NCBI GenBank assembly: GCA_021323945.1 | Contig: JAJPKA010000020.1 | Coordinates: forward strand, 682,001 to 746,000 | Length of the DNA stretch: 64,000 bases | Source of the DNA: Pseudomonadota bacterium | GTDB taxonomy: Bacteria; Desulfobacterota; Binatia; Binatales; Binataceae | Direction: 5' to 3' | Part shown: piece after piece, positions 42,701 through 50,304 of the stretch | Layout: each line of letters begins with the position of its first letter | How positions within the stretch are numbered: position 1 is the stretch's first letter | Notes under the pieces: generated by a model | What the model was told of the DNA's origin: nothing | Database searches by the model: none | What the model saw: the letters and a program-made list of their open reading frames with translations, nothing else | Made by a program: the position numbers and the translations under genes

Positions 42701-42784
42701 GGGGATCGAGCGGGCTGCTAGCAACCCCAGAATCGATCCGGCAATAACCCCACAAAGAGTCAGTAGCGAAGTGCCACGCTTCAT
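39743..42784 (-). CDS. RND efflux transporter, HAE-like
   Basis: An inner-membrane RND pump of 1013 residues, 12 transmembrane segments expected. The N-terminus is an RND helix followed by SAVFPQIEFHRAIILA. TM4 carries the adjacent acidic pair in GLFIDDAIVMLE, and TM10 has the conserved Lys in GITAKNGILLLD. The pair of Asp fits drug (HAE) pumps better than heavy-metal (HME) ones. The porter-domain motif order is normal. It overlaps the adaptor by 4 bp (ATGA-type) and follows TolC and adaptor in one operon, so tripartite export is likely. Substrates are unknown. Confidence 0.93.
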   Translation of the reverse strand: MKRGTSLLTLCGVIAGSILGLLAARSIPSAVFPQIEFHRAIILADSGDLPTAQMLVAVTRPLEEAAYGAMNVTHVRSTTTRGSSEIDVTFAENADPVASFQLLNNAITEVTGTLPPRTKVRSRLLTTATFPIVDISLSSHQRSLPELTDIAQYDLIPTLHRINGVYRVEAVGAKYRQFNVWLDPAKMLQHRLTATDVINGLANANVIESAGRVLDKHRMLLTIVSADVHDADQLAALSIARVDGQPIYLRDIAQVKLGVVEDYIRTACENGPAVLVSVSEQTGGDTVAISAETHRIIEQFRRRYPDVQFTFSYDQALLVAESFRSVRDAIALGLILSVAVVFLFTRSGISALAAGLTVPCTIALTFIPIKASGGTFNMMSLGGLAAGIGLFIDDAIVMLEAIHRSHERGARGAQSVAVALRELKRPLIASTATVIVVFAPLILLSGLTGVFFRALALTMGAGLSTSLLLALYFNPTLELLAGRWRRPSRRPGHLFLGVQRIHLAILSPCVRFPGLALALAGGLLLIALGLYRTIGTDYFPTLDEGAFILDYVTPPESTLKDTQSLLGRIENILRATPEVVAFSRRTGTQLGFFLTESNRGDFSVRLTSRRSRNIEQIIDSVRERILADVPGVQIEFSQVLQDLLGDLSGIPEPIVVNVFGSDQTTIEAIARQIASRISQIAGVVDVKNGIVLSNPEEEVEVDETAAQRYGLDTEQIRAVLRAVVEGTVATQLLVGDRLYPVRVRYPADYREQLELLPEVALKTPDGGQVPLSAVAKLRWLGETAELTRERLRPVVRVTARVDGVDLGTAIRRVQTSVRSLALPPGVTLEYAGLYADQQKAFHELEVVLLVSVVAMFLVVIWEFGQIAPALAVLLSALSCLAGSFVALELAGVTLNISSFMGIIMVAGITAKNGILLLDHAQNEVARGQEPRLAVMEGAQIRLRPILMTSVATAAGLFPLALALGAGARAQQPLAIAVIGGLAAAIIFATPLAGGLYLFGVEHRARPQSSRAPS

Positions 42785-43809
42785 TCGGCACTCATTGGGC
42801 GGGCAGGCGAGTTGGACAGGTTAACCACAGTCACTTTTAGGCCGTCGGATAGAGCATAGCCACCCGAGGTGATGACTATTTGTCCGAGCCCGACTCCCGA
42901 AGTGATCTGGACCTCGGATTCAGTCCGGATGCCGGTCGTTACGATCCGTCGATGCGCCCGGCCATCGTTGCCGGCGACGAAGACGTAATAGCTGTCATTT
43001 GCAGCGTCTTCAAAGAGAGCCGCTGCGGGAATAACCAGCGCCGCGGGGACCGATCTGAGCGTCACCGACGCCTCGACTGGTGCCCCCGCTTCTTCGATTC
43101 GTTTCGTACTGGTGAACTCAATTCGCGCATCTGAAGTGGCTCCGGATTGGTTGAAGGAGGGCGACAGACCGGCGACTCGGCCGGGAAAAGCCATGCCTGG
43201 GTGGAGCGGCGAACTCACCCGCGCTGCCATTCCGGGCCGGATCTCGCCGACGACGTCCACGGGTACCGCCACCTCTACGAAAATGCTGCGCGGATCAATC
43301 AGATCTGCCAACTGATCCAACTCTGCAACCAGCTGCCCCGGACTAACTATGCGCTGTGCCACGATCGCGTCCTCAGGCACAGCCACTGGAATGCCGGAGC
43401 CAGGGATGTAGCCCTTGACCGAGTGCGCAAGCGCAGAGGCTTCGGCAGGATCGATCTGACGAACGACTGCTAGTCCGTTTTCGGCAGCTTCAACTTCTCG
43501 GCTCAGTATATGGGCGACAACTTCACCTTGACGGACGCGGTCGCCCGTTAAAATGTTCAGTCCGATTACGCGTCCGGCAGCGGGCGACCTGAGCAATATG
43601 TGGCGCCGGGCGACTGTCTGACCGAGCAGCCGAACTTCCGCGCGCATCGGCTTGATAGCTACGTGAGCGCCGGTCACCGTCATGTTGATGGTCGCAGGTT
43701 CCGTCAGATCCTCGGTAGAGGGTGTTGCATGGCATCCAGTGATTGCCGAACAGGTGAAGGTCAGAAGTCCCACCAATCCAAAACTCCCGACCAGGGTGCG
43801 CCAGTTCAT
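42781..43809 (-). CDS. RND periplasmic adaptor, probable lipoprotein
   Basis: A membrane-fusion protein of 342 residues with a lipoprotein-type N-terminus: a hydrophobic stretch then the lipobox ITGC with Cys26. The lipoyl half-motif GRVIGLNILTGDRVRQGEVVA, a short hairpin region, and the beta-barrel/membrane-proximal parts (RVSSPLHPGMAFPGRVAGL, VTVVNLS) follow. It links the RND pump to the TolC-like channel. It overlaps TolC upstream and the pump downstream by 4 bp each, so all three are coupled. Confidence 0.9.
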   Translation of the reverse strand: MNWRTLVGSFGLVGLLTFTCSAITGCHATPSTEDLTEPATINMTVTGAHVAIKPMRAEVRLLGQTVARRHILLRSPAAGRVIGLNILTGDRVRQGEVVAHILSREVEAAENGLAVVRQIDPAEASALAHSVKGYIPGSGIPVAVPEDAIVAQRIVSPGQLVAELDQLADLIDPRSIFVEVAVPVDVVGEIRPGMAARVSSPLHPGMAFPGRVAGLSPSFNQSGATSDARIEFTSTKRIEEAGAPVEASVTLRSVPAALVIPAAALFEDAANDSYYVFVAGNDGRAHRRIVTTGIRTESEVQITSGVGLGQIVITSGGYALSDGLKVTVVNLSNSPARPMSAE

Positions 43810-45068
43810 TGGCTCAGTCCCAGAAGCAAGCGTACCTGGGCAGCGGCTGCGCGAGCGTTGAATTCCTGTTCGAAGCGCATAAGCCGCAGATTCTCAGCCT
43901 GTTGGTACGCATTGGTCACTTCCAGCATGGTGGCGCTCCCGCCGCCCAGAAAACGTGTCCAGAACAGCGCGAACGAGTCGGTGGCCCTCTTTTGTGAACG
44001 ACGCAAAATCGCCAGCTCTTCCAGTGCACTCTGGTAGCGCAACCTTGAGGCCGCGAGATCGTGTCTGACTTGCAGCTCGACCTGTCGCTGCTGCGCAGCC
44101 GCCGCGTGCTCGGTCGCCAGGGCCTGATCGATATGACTCCGAACAAGTCCACCCTGAAAAATCGGCACCGAGACCAGGCCATCGTAAGAGGCGCCGAAAT
44201 GGTGACCAAAAGTTTTGGGCGGGTATACTCCCTGCCATCCAGTGGTCAGCGCCAGATTAAGATTGGGATAACGCTCAGCACGCGCAGCCTGGACGCCAAG
44301 TTGCGCCGCGCGGAGCTGGCGCACGGCAGCTTGATAAGCGGGGTTTTGCGAGATGTCATCGCCTTGAGGCGGAGCCAGTATCGTTGACTCAGTAACGGTG
44401 AGGTTGGGGTTGCCAAAATCTCCGATCATCGAGCCCAATAAGAGCGATGCTTGCTCCCGCGCTTGGCGGGTGTTTGCCAGTGATAGCTCGGTTGCGTCAC
44501 GGGTTACGCGCAGTGTCAGCACGTCGTTGGCGATCGCGCGGCCATTGCGCTGCAGTGTCTCGATAATTTGCACATATTTCGATAGTCGAATCAGACTGGA
44601 ACTGAGTTCTCTCTCCGTTTCTGTCTGGCGGAGCAAATCGAAGTAGGCGACGCTGGTGTCGAAGATTATCTGCGCTTGCGCCGCTTTCAGCCCGAAGGCG
44701 GCTGCTTGCGCCGAGTAGCGCGCCGCCCGCAGCTGCGCAAGGCGCCGGCCACCGTCAAAGGCAGTGTAGGTCAGCGCCAACTGTGCCTGTGTGAGACCGC
44801 CGTTGCTTATGGTCTTGTCGTAACCAGAAGGTTGGTAGTATTCGCCATTGCCGGAAATTGACGGCAACAACGGCGCCAGCGCTTCCTCGACTCGACCTTT
44901 ATTCAATTCTTCCTGTGCCGCCGCGGATTGAAGTGCAGGAGCGATCCTCAAGGCTCGGGCAATCGCCTCCTGTAACGTGATAGGAGTCGCCGCGCTTACG
45001 CCGCAGAACGTGACGACGCACAACAAAGAGCATGTCGCGGCCACAAGCCAGTCCGCTGGGCGTAACAT
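43806..45068 (-). CDS. TolC-family outer-membrane efflux protein
   Basis: An outer-membrane factor of 420 residues. A signal peptide (LVAATCSLLCVVTFCGVSA) is followed by TPITLQEAIARALRIAPALQSA, the usual TolC N-terminal repeat start, and two OEP repeats of long helices and strands. Typical segments include QAQLALTYTAFDGGRRLAQL and a second SVPIFQGGLVRSHIDQA. It is the first gene of the tripartite export operon and overlaps the adaptor by 4 bp. A 185-bp gap to the divergent gene at 45254 should contain the promoter. Confidence 0.92.
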   Translation of the reverse strand: MLRPADWLVAATCSLLCVVTFCGVSAATPITLQEAIARALRIAPALQSAAAQEELNKGRVEEALAPLLPSISGNGEYYQPSGYDKTISNGGLTQAQLALTYTAFDGGRRLAQLRAARYSAQAAAFGLKAAQAQIIFDTSVAYFDLLRQTETERELSSSLIRLSKYVQIIETLQRNGRAIANDVLTLRVTRDATELSLANTRQAREQASLLLGSMIGDFGNPNLTVTESTILAPPQGDDISQNPAYQAAVRQLRAAQLGVQAARAERYPNLNLALTTGWQGVYPPKTFGHHFGASYDGLVSVPIFQGGLVRSHIDQALATEHAAAAQQRQVELQVRHDLAASRLRYQSALEELAILRRSQKRATDSFALFWTRFLGGGSATMLEVTNAYQQAENLRLMRFEQEFNARAAAAQVRLLLGLSQ

Positions 45069-45253
45069 GCGACGATCATAACAAGCGGATTTACCGCGCC
45101 CTAATTAACAAACGTTTAGGTTTTGAACCGGCAAGCAGGTGATCGTGGTCTCGGTCCTGACACAAGGCGACGATCGCGCTGGTCACGATTCATCGCGACA
45201 CTGATTGCTTTAAACGCGAAGAACTCCATAGCCTAGTGCGGAGGAGGGCCAAG

Positions 45254-46060
45254 GTGTTACAGGAAGCGCTCGATTTCGAGACCGAGAGCGAAGAGCTGCT
45301 GATGCTGTTGGAGAGCTTTAGTCGACAGGATTGGCAGCGACAGACACAATTCAAGCACTGGACCGCCAACGACGTGATCGCCCACCTCCATTTCTTTAAT
45401 TACGCGGCAGATTTAGCGCTATCGAACAGCGACGCGCTCGCCCGGCTGATGAGTGAATTGAATGCCGCAACCAAGCAAGGCGTTCCGCATCTGGTTTTCA
45501 CCCGTGCCAAGCTGGGAGGATTAAAGGATCGCGAACTGCTGAAGCAGTGGCGCGACTTCTATCGTGAAATGGCGCAGCGATTTTTGGTAGCCGATCCGAA
45601 AAAACGCGTGCCCTGGGCCGGTCCCTCGATGAGCGTTCGCTCAAGCATAACTGCCCGACTGATGGAAACCTGGGCTCACGGCCAGGCGCTCTACGATCTT
45701 ATGGGAGAAACTCGCCGGGAGAACGACAGAATTCGGAGCATCGTAGTGCTGGGAATCAATACTTTCGCCTGGACCTTCGCGAATCGGCAGCTGCCAGTGC
45801 CGACATCCGTGCCTTATGTGCGGTTAGTCGCCCCGTCCGGGGCAATTTGGCAGTGGGGAAACCGGGACCCAACCAACTGCGTGGAAGGGACCGCAGTCGA
45901 CTTTTGCCGCGTTGTAACACAGGTACGGAATGTTTCAGACACGGGACTGAAAGTCGTTGGAGCAACCGCGACCGCCTGGATGGCGATCGCGCAATGTTTT
46001 GCCGGGCCCCCGCAGGATCCGCCGTTGCCGGGAACTCGGTTCACTCAGCATCGGCGGTAA
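45254..46060 (+). CDS. TIGR03084-like DinB-fold metal-binding protein
   Basis: A 268-residue protein resembling the TIGR03084 / maleylpyruvate isomerase N-terminal (DinB-like four-helix) family. His residues that could bind metal occur in WTANDVIAHLHFF and in METWAHGQALYD, the usual third ligand. A C-terminal domain follows. GTG at 45254 is preferred: the GGAGGAGGG ribosome site lies 5 nt upstream, and it would sit inside the coding region if the GTG at 45236 were used. Many relatives act with mycothiol in actinobacteria, but the thiol here is unknown. It is divergent from tolC and convergent with the histidine kinase. Confidence 0.78.
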   Translation: MLQEALDFETESEELLMLLESFSRQDWQRQTQFKHWTANDVIAHLHFFNYAADLALSNSDALARLMSELNAATKQGVPHLVFTRAKLGGLKDRELLKQWRDFYREMAQRFLVADPKKRVPWAGPSMSVRSSITARLMETWAHGQALYDLMGETRRENDRIRSIVVLGINTFAWTFANRQLPVPTSVPYVRLVAPSGAIWQWGNRDPTNCVEGTAVDFCRVVTQVRNVSDTGLKVVGATATAWMAIAQCFAGPPQDPPLPGTRFTQHRR

Positions 46061-46095
46061 AGCAGTGGCCTGATCATGGTCCCCCACGCAATCGT

Positions 46096-47448
46096 CTAAC
46101 CTGGCGCTTGCGTGGTTGGTAGATACATCGTGAATTCAGCGCCGCCGCCGGTCCGATTCTGAACGGTTAACTGTCCACCATGGAGTTCGACGATTTCCCG
46201 CGAGAGACTAAGGCCGAGACCCTTTCCCGGCTTGCTGCGGCCACTGCGGCCGCGAAAGAAACGATCGAAGAGAAAGGGCAGCTCCTGCTCGTCCACGCCT
46301 GGGCCCCAATCGGCAATACGGAGCGTAACTTGGTTATTTTCAACCTGCAGAGTCACTTCTATCTTGCTCGCTTCCGGACTGAACTTGACCGCATTGTCAA
46401 GCAAATTGATCAGGACGCGTCTAAGGTGATCAGGATTTCCCGAGACGTTTGCAACCATTGACAGGTCGCTTTCGATGCTCAGCCTCTTCGATGCGGCTAA
46501 GGGTTCCATTGCCTCGAGCACTTCCTTGGTCAGCTCCGACAGCTCCACGATTTGACGGCCCGATATGAGCTCCTGGTCAAGACGCGTTAGAGCGAGCAGT
46601 TCGTCGGCCAGGGCGCCGATCGCGGTTGCATCACGCAAAGCCGCATTCAGCGCCCGTTGATACTCGGTGGCGCTTCGCTTATGGCGTAGGGCCACCTCTA
46701 TTCCGGTCCTAAGCACGGTCAGCGGGGTCCGCAACTCATGTGCAGCGTCGGCGACAAACCGCCTCTCGGCCAACGATGCCCGCTCCACTCGGCCCAAAAG
46801 ACTATTGATTTCGCGAACGAGTTTCGCCAGTTCATCCTCAAGCGGTGGTACCGGGAGTCGATGAGCCAGATCGGTCGGTTTGATTCCTGCCAACCCCTTG
46901 GTCACTGTCACTAGTGGCGCGAGAGTGCGGCCCGCGAGCCAATAGCCGAAGCAAGTGCTGCTAAGTAAGAGAGCTGGGATGACGATTAAAAGAATTGTTC
47001 CCAGCCGCCTGACCGACTCTCGGATCTCGTGAGCATCCACGCCATCGGCGAGATACGCACGCGTGTTGTTCAGCCACAATGGAGCAATCGCGTAGCGGAA
47101 AATATCACGCCGGCCATCGATCATCAGTGGCTGTCCGGGATTTTGGTCCAGTTGAGGCAGGTCCGCATCACGTGCGCCAGCGTCAGCCACTAACCGATGG
47201 TCCACAACTACGCAAACGCGCCGCTTTGGTCCCAGGTCGCGCTCTTCGCTGAGTCGGTCAACCAGAGGACCGATATCGCCGTTGCGAGCAATCGTCGCGG
47301 CCGCGGTATCAGCCTCCTCGCGCAAGGCCGCATCGAGCTGGGTCCATTGCTGGCGTTGGAAGAGCAGAAAAACGGAAAGACCTGCGCCAACTAGCAACAG
47401 TGACAACACGCCAGCCCAGTAAATGGTCAGCCTTAACCGAACGCTCAT
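46096..47448 (-). CDS. Sensor histidine kinase
   Basis: An inner-membrane HisKA-type kinase of 450 residues. TM1 is at about 8-30 (IYWAGVLSLLLVGAGLSVFLLF) and TM2 near 148-170, with a periplasmic sensor domain between. HAMP follows, then HisKA with phospho-acceptor His237 (AHELRTPLTVL), and HATPase_c with N, D and G boxes (LINLLDNAVKFS, ADWGPGVDE, GKGLGLS). The gene overlaps the regulator by 4 bp. The ligand is unknown. Its neighbour across the intervening gene is the tripartite efflux operon, which could be a target. Confidence 0.93.
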   Translation of the reverse strand: MSVRLRLTIYWAGVLSLLLVGAGLSVFLLFQRQQWTQLDAALREEADTAAATIARNGDIGPLVDRLSEERDLGPKRRVCVVVDHRLVADAGARDADLPQLDQNPGQPLMIDGRRDIFRYAIAPLWLNNTRAYLADGVDAHEIRESVRRLGTILLIVIPALLLSSTCFGYWLAGRTLAPLVTVTKGLAGIKPTDLAHRLPVPPLEDELAKLVREINSLLGRVERASLAERRFVADAAHELRTPLTVLRTGIEVALRHKRSATEYQRALNAALRDATAIGALADELLALTRLDQELISGRQIVELSELTKEVLEAMEPLAASKRLSIESDLSMVANVSGNPDHLRRVLINLLDNAVKFSPEASKIEVTLQVENNQVTLRIADWGPGVDEQELPFLFDRFFRGRSGRSKPGKGLGLSLSREIVELHGGQLTVQNRTGGGAEFTMYLPTTQAPG

Positions 47449-48122
47449 CGAGCTTTGCGCATGGAGTAACCGATGCCGCGAACGGTTGCGATCAGCAAAG
47501 CATCATTGTCTTCGATTTTACGTCGCAACCGATTGACAAAAACTTCAATCAGATTGGAAAGGTCATTGTAGGACGGTCCCCACAGCACTTCGGTGATCAT
47601 GGAGCGAGTGACCGTTTGACCGGCATTGCGCATCAATAATTCAAGCAAAAGTGTCTCCTTGGGTGAAAGGTTAATTTCTTCACCCTGTCGGCGGACCCGC
47701 CTGGTGCTGGTGTCGAGTTCGATATCGGAAACCTTCAAAACCGTCTGAAACGTGCTTCGACGTCGCGTTAGTGCCCGGATGCGCGCGACCAATTCAGCAA
47801 AAGCGAAAGGTTTGACCAGATAGTCATCAGCCCCGGATTCGAGACCTGTCACCCGGTCATCGACCGAGCCGCGGGCCGTCAGAATCAGTACCGGAGTAGT
47901 GTTGCCGGCGGCGCGAAATTCACGAAGCCATGTAATGCCATCTTTACCTGGTAGCCGCAGGTCCAGCACCATTGCATCGAAATCAGCCTGCGCCAGAACC
48001 TCCGCGGCTGCTTCCGCGCTACCGACGCTGCGAACCCTGAAGTGTTCCTCGCTCAATCCGCGGCTAATGCTCTCGCGCAAATCGACTTCATCTTCGACGA
48101 GCAGGAGATACGGCGGCTTCAT
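47445..48122 (-). CDS. OmpR-family response regulator
   Basis: A DNA-binding regulator of about 225 residues from the ATG at 48122. The receiver domain has LLLVEDE and phospho-acceptor Asp54 (MVLDLRLPGKDG), with the K/T switch region in LILTARGS and VKPFAFAEL. The Trans_reg_C winged HTH ends in EVFVNRLRRKIED. A GTG at 48161 with GAGG 5 nt upstream would add 13 residues, and either is possible. It is coupled to the kinase by a 4-bp overlap and follows the DUF3565 fusion gene. Confidence 0.93.
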   Translation of the reverse strand: MKPPYLLLVEDEVDLRESISRGLSEEHFRVRSVGSAEAAAEVLAQADFDAMVLDLRLPGKDGITWLREFRAAGNTTPVLILTARGSVDDRVTGLESGADDYLVKPFAFAELVARIRALTRRRSTFQTVLKVSDIELDTSTRRVRRQGEEINLSPKETLLLELLMRNAGQTVTRSMITEVLWGPSYNDLSNLIEVFVNRLRRKIEDNDALLIATVRGIGYSMRKAR

Positions 48123-48180
48123 AGTCAAAACCGGCTGGGTATCGAGCCATCCCAGCGCCACAGAAACCTCGATCGAACTC

Positions 48181-48789
48181 TCAGGGTGTTGAAATCGCCT
48201 TGAGCTGACAGATCAATTCGTGTCGGTCGGCGATAGCCCAGGCCGATTTCAGTTTATGGCCACCGACGGTAAAGGTATCGAACAGTACACAGGAGAAGTG
48301 GCCGCCGGCAGGCTCGATGCCGAAGATTTTAGCGCGATGCGTACCGGTGCAATTGACGCGTGCCACGACACGATTGTCTTCGGCCAACATCCATTCCACT
48401 TGATAATGAAGGTCGGGAAATGCCGTGCGAATCTGCTCAACGTAATCCCTAAAGGCCGCATGCCCTTGTGCCACGAAGCCGGTCCAACCGCGAAACCGGA
48501 AGTCACTGGCGAGTAATTCCGAGACCTGGTTCAGCTGCCGCTGGTTCCATAGCTCATCGTAGTAACGTCGCACAAGTGAACGGTTCTCATGCAGGTAGTC
48601 GGGTTCACGATCACATTTGCTGCATTCCAATTCGGCACCGAGCTGCTGCCGCCGTCCCTGTTCCGAAATCACCCAGGGCCGCAGCTGGAATGGTGGCTGG
48701 TGGCGGACGTGTTGCTGGTGGTTGCAGCTGAGTTCGGCGACCCAATCGCCGAACTCGTCTTGGTGAAAGCCGACTATCCGCTGCTTCAT
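48181..48789 (-). CDS. DUF3565-SnoaL-like fusion protein
   Basis: A 202-residue fusion. Residues 1-60 match DUF3565 closely (IVGFHQDEFGDWVAELSCNH, a QHVRHQPP segment, RPWV, ending ECSKCD, a Cys pair that may bind metal). Residues 70-200 form a SnoaL-like/NTF2 polyketide-cyclase fold (LVRRYYDELWNQRQL, TAFPDLHYQVEWMLAEDNRVVARV). DUF3565 is usually a small stand-alone protein, so the fusion is notable. It lies upstream of the two-component genes on the same strand. Function unknown. Confidence 0.8.
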   Translation of the reverse strand: MKQRIVGFHQDEFGDWVAELSCNHQQHVRHQPPFQLRPWVISEQGRRQQLGAELECSKCDREPDYLHENRSLVRRYYDELWNQRQLNQVSELLASDFRFRGWTGFVAQGHAAFRDYVEQIRTAFPDLHYQVEWMLAEDNRVVARVNCTGTHRAKIFGIEPAGGHFSCVLFDTFTVGGHKLKSAWAIADRHELICQLKAISTP

Positions 48790-49335
48790 CGCGCCATCAT
48801 GCTATGCGACTGATTAAGCTCTAACACATCCGAGGGTAGTCCGTTTGTCTCGTGATTAAACTAAGCTCCTGTGAACGAAGCATTCTCGGCGATCAGTCGT
48901 TTTGGCCGGGAGCTCGGCAAAAGGGCTTGAACTCGCGGACAATTCCTTCGTAAGGGTCAGCTTCCAAATATTGCATGAGCAAGAGTCCGGCAAATAGTCA
49001 TTCCGGCCCGCTCTTGCATCTCCAATTGGATTTAAAGCTCTGCAACGGTTCCTGCCTCCTAGCCTGCCAGCCTTTGTTGAACGATCGATGATGCAGCTGG
49101 CGCCACAATTGTTGGAGCTCTGAGGGTAAAAACACCCGATTGTGTCGGACGATTACTACAGAGGTGGCGGCGGGACAAGCGTACTTTCTTTTTTTATACC
49201 TCTGCCTGGCAACGCTTAATACCTGGTCGTTCGTGGCGAGAGTGCATCGCGTCTTTTTGGAGCAAGGGGCGAATGAATCAATTGTCGCGAAAACCCGCAT
49301 CCGCTTCGTCGGTTAATAATCCCCCGAAAACGATC
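48790..49335. other. Intergenic upstream of DUF3565 fusion gene
   Basis: About 546 bp with no supported gene. A minus-strand frame at 48998-49300 has an odd composition and no recognisable motif. The region separates the end of the envelope cluster (Kdo/heptose kinase at 49336) from the DUF3565 gene, both minus strand. I see no hairpin with a U run. Confidence 0.4.
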
Positions 49336-50112
49336 CTAGCCTGTGCCGCCTGGCACGATCCGGTCGGCAGTGAGTAACTGCAGCATCCTGGAATCCAGAT
49401 AGCTGCCATAGGGGTCGAGCTTAAGCGCCGAGCGTCGTAGGCGAGCCAGGTTTCGGGTGCGCAGCCGCGCTGGCAGTGGCGTCTCAAAAAGGCGAGCCCT
49501 GTCAAGGTCAAGAATGATGACAGCGAAATCGTCATGCAACGGCGTGACGAACAGGTTGTGAAGGTTCAAATCGGCATGGAACAAACCCTCCTTATGCATT
49601 GTATCAATCGCTTTTCGCGCTTGTTCGACCACGTAGGCGCGCGTTAGATAGTCGTCATCGGTGGTCAAAAATTGCCACAGCGTCATACCCCGCAAAGCAC
49701 GCGTCAGGAAAACACTTCGATACAGAATAGGCCCTACGCGTTCAACAATCGCCCCGATTGGTTCGGCGACGGGGATTCCCCGGCGCTTGGCATTTGCGGT
49801 CACTTGCAATTCGCGCACTGGTCGGGCGTGGGTGCCGACGTATAAATCTTTTAGCACGATACGCACGAGGCCGCCCCGCCGCCCTATCCTCGCATACAAG
49901 GCGGTGCCGTCCTCGAGCCGAAGGGGGACACCGCTTAACCGATTGCCGCTGCCGGGGCACGAACGAAGATTGCTCACCGAGCTAATGATCGCGGTCGCTC
50001 GGGAAGCGAGGTCGCGGCGCAGATAAATTAGGCGGTGGCCGAGCTCGAGTCTCTGGAAATCAGCCGGCAAGCCTGTGAGTGGACGCCAGACCGGACGCAA
50101 GGGGGACTCCAT
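49336..50112 (-). CDS. Kdo/heptose-type LPS core kinase (KdkA/WaaP-like)
   Basis: A 258-residue protein kinase-fold enzyme of the lipopolysaccharide kinase group. The catalytic loop reads H169-A-D171-L-N-L-H-N176 and the metal Asp is in LDLDRAR (192-194), as in KdkA. The RIVLKDL strand holds the lysine. It most likely phosphorylates Kdo or heptose in the core. Its place after waaA, lpxK and the Trm112-like gene supports that. ATG start, 21 bp after the Trm112-like stop. It is the last gene of the cluster. Confidence 0.88.
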   Translation of the reverse strand: MESPLRPVWRPLTGLPADFQRLELGHRLIYLRRDLASRATAIISSVSNLRSCPGSGNRLSGVPLRLEDGTALYARIGRRGGLVRIVLKDLYVGTHARPVRELQVTANAKRRGIPVAEPIGAIVERVGPILYRSVFLTRALRGMTLWQFLTTDDDYLTRAYVVEQARKAIDTMHKEGLFHADLNLHNLFVTPLHDDFAVIILDLDRARLFETPLPARLRTRNLARLRRSALKLDPYGSYLDSRMLQLLTADRIVPGGTG

Positions 50113-50133
50113 CAGAATTATGCAAACGTCAAA

Positions 50134-50304
50134 TCAGCTGATGCTCTCGGCTTCATCGATCAGCATAATGGGAATATCATCTCTGATCGGATAACGCAGT
50201 TTGCAGGCCTCGCAGGTAAGCCCATCCTCTCTTTCCGTCAGACGAAGCGCACCCTTACACTTCGGGCATGCAAGTATGTCAAGCAAATCCTGACTCAGTG
50301 CCAT
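50134..50304 (-). CDS. Trm112-family protein
   Basis: A 56-residue protein with the two Cys pairs of the Trm112/YcaR zinc-knuckle-like family: LLDILACPKCKGAL and LTCEACKLRYPIRDDIPIML. Its position after lpxK is the standard bacterial arrangement (ycaR follows lpxK in E. coli). The role in bacteria is unclear; eukaryotic Trm112 activates methyltransferases. The frame is open a few codons further, but ATG at 50304 is typical. It overlaps lpxK by 26 bp. Confidence 0.9.
   Translation of the reverse strand: MALSQDLLDILACPKCKGALRLTEREDGLTCEACKLRYPIRDDIPIMLIDEAESIS

Noticed and set aside
48998-49300. 100-codon minus-strand open frame
   Set aside because: Unrecognisable sequence without ribosome site in a non-coding gap.
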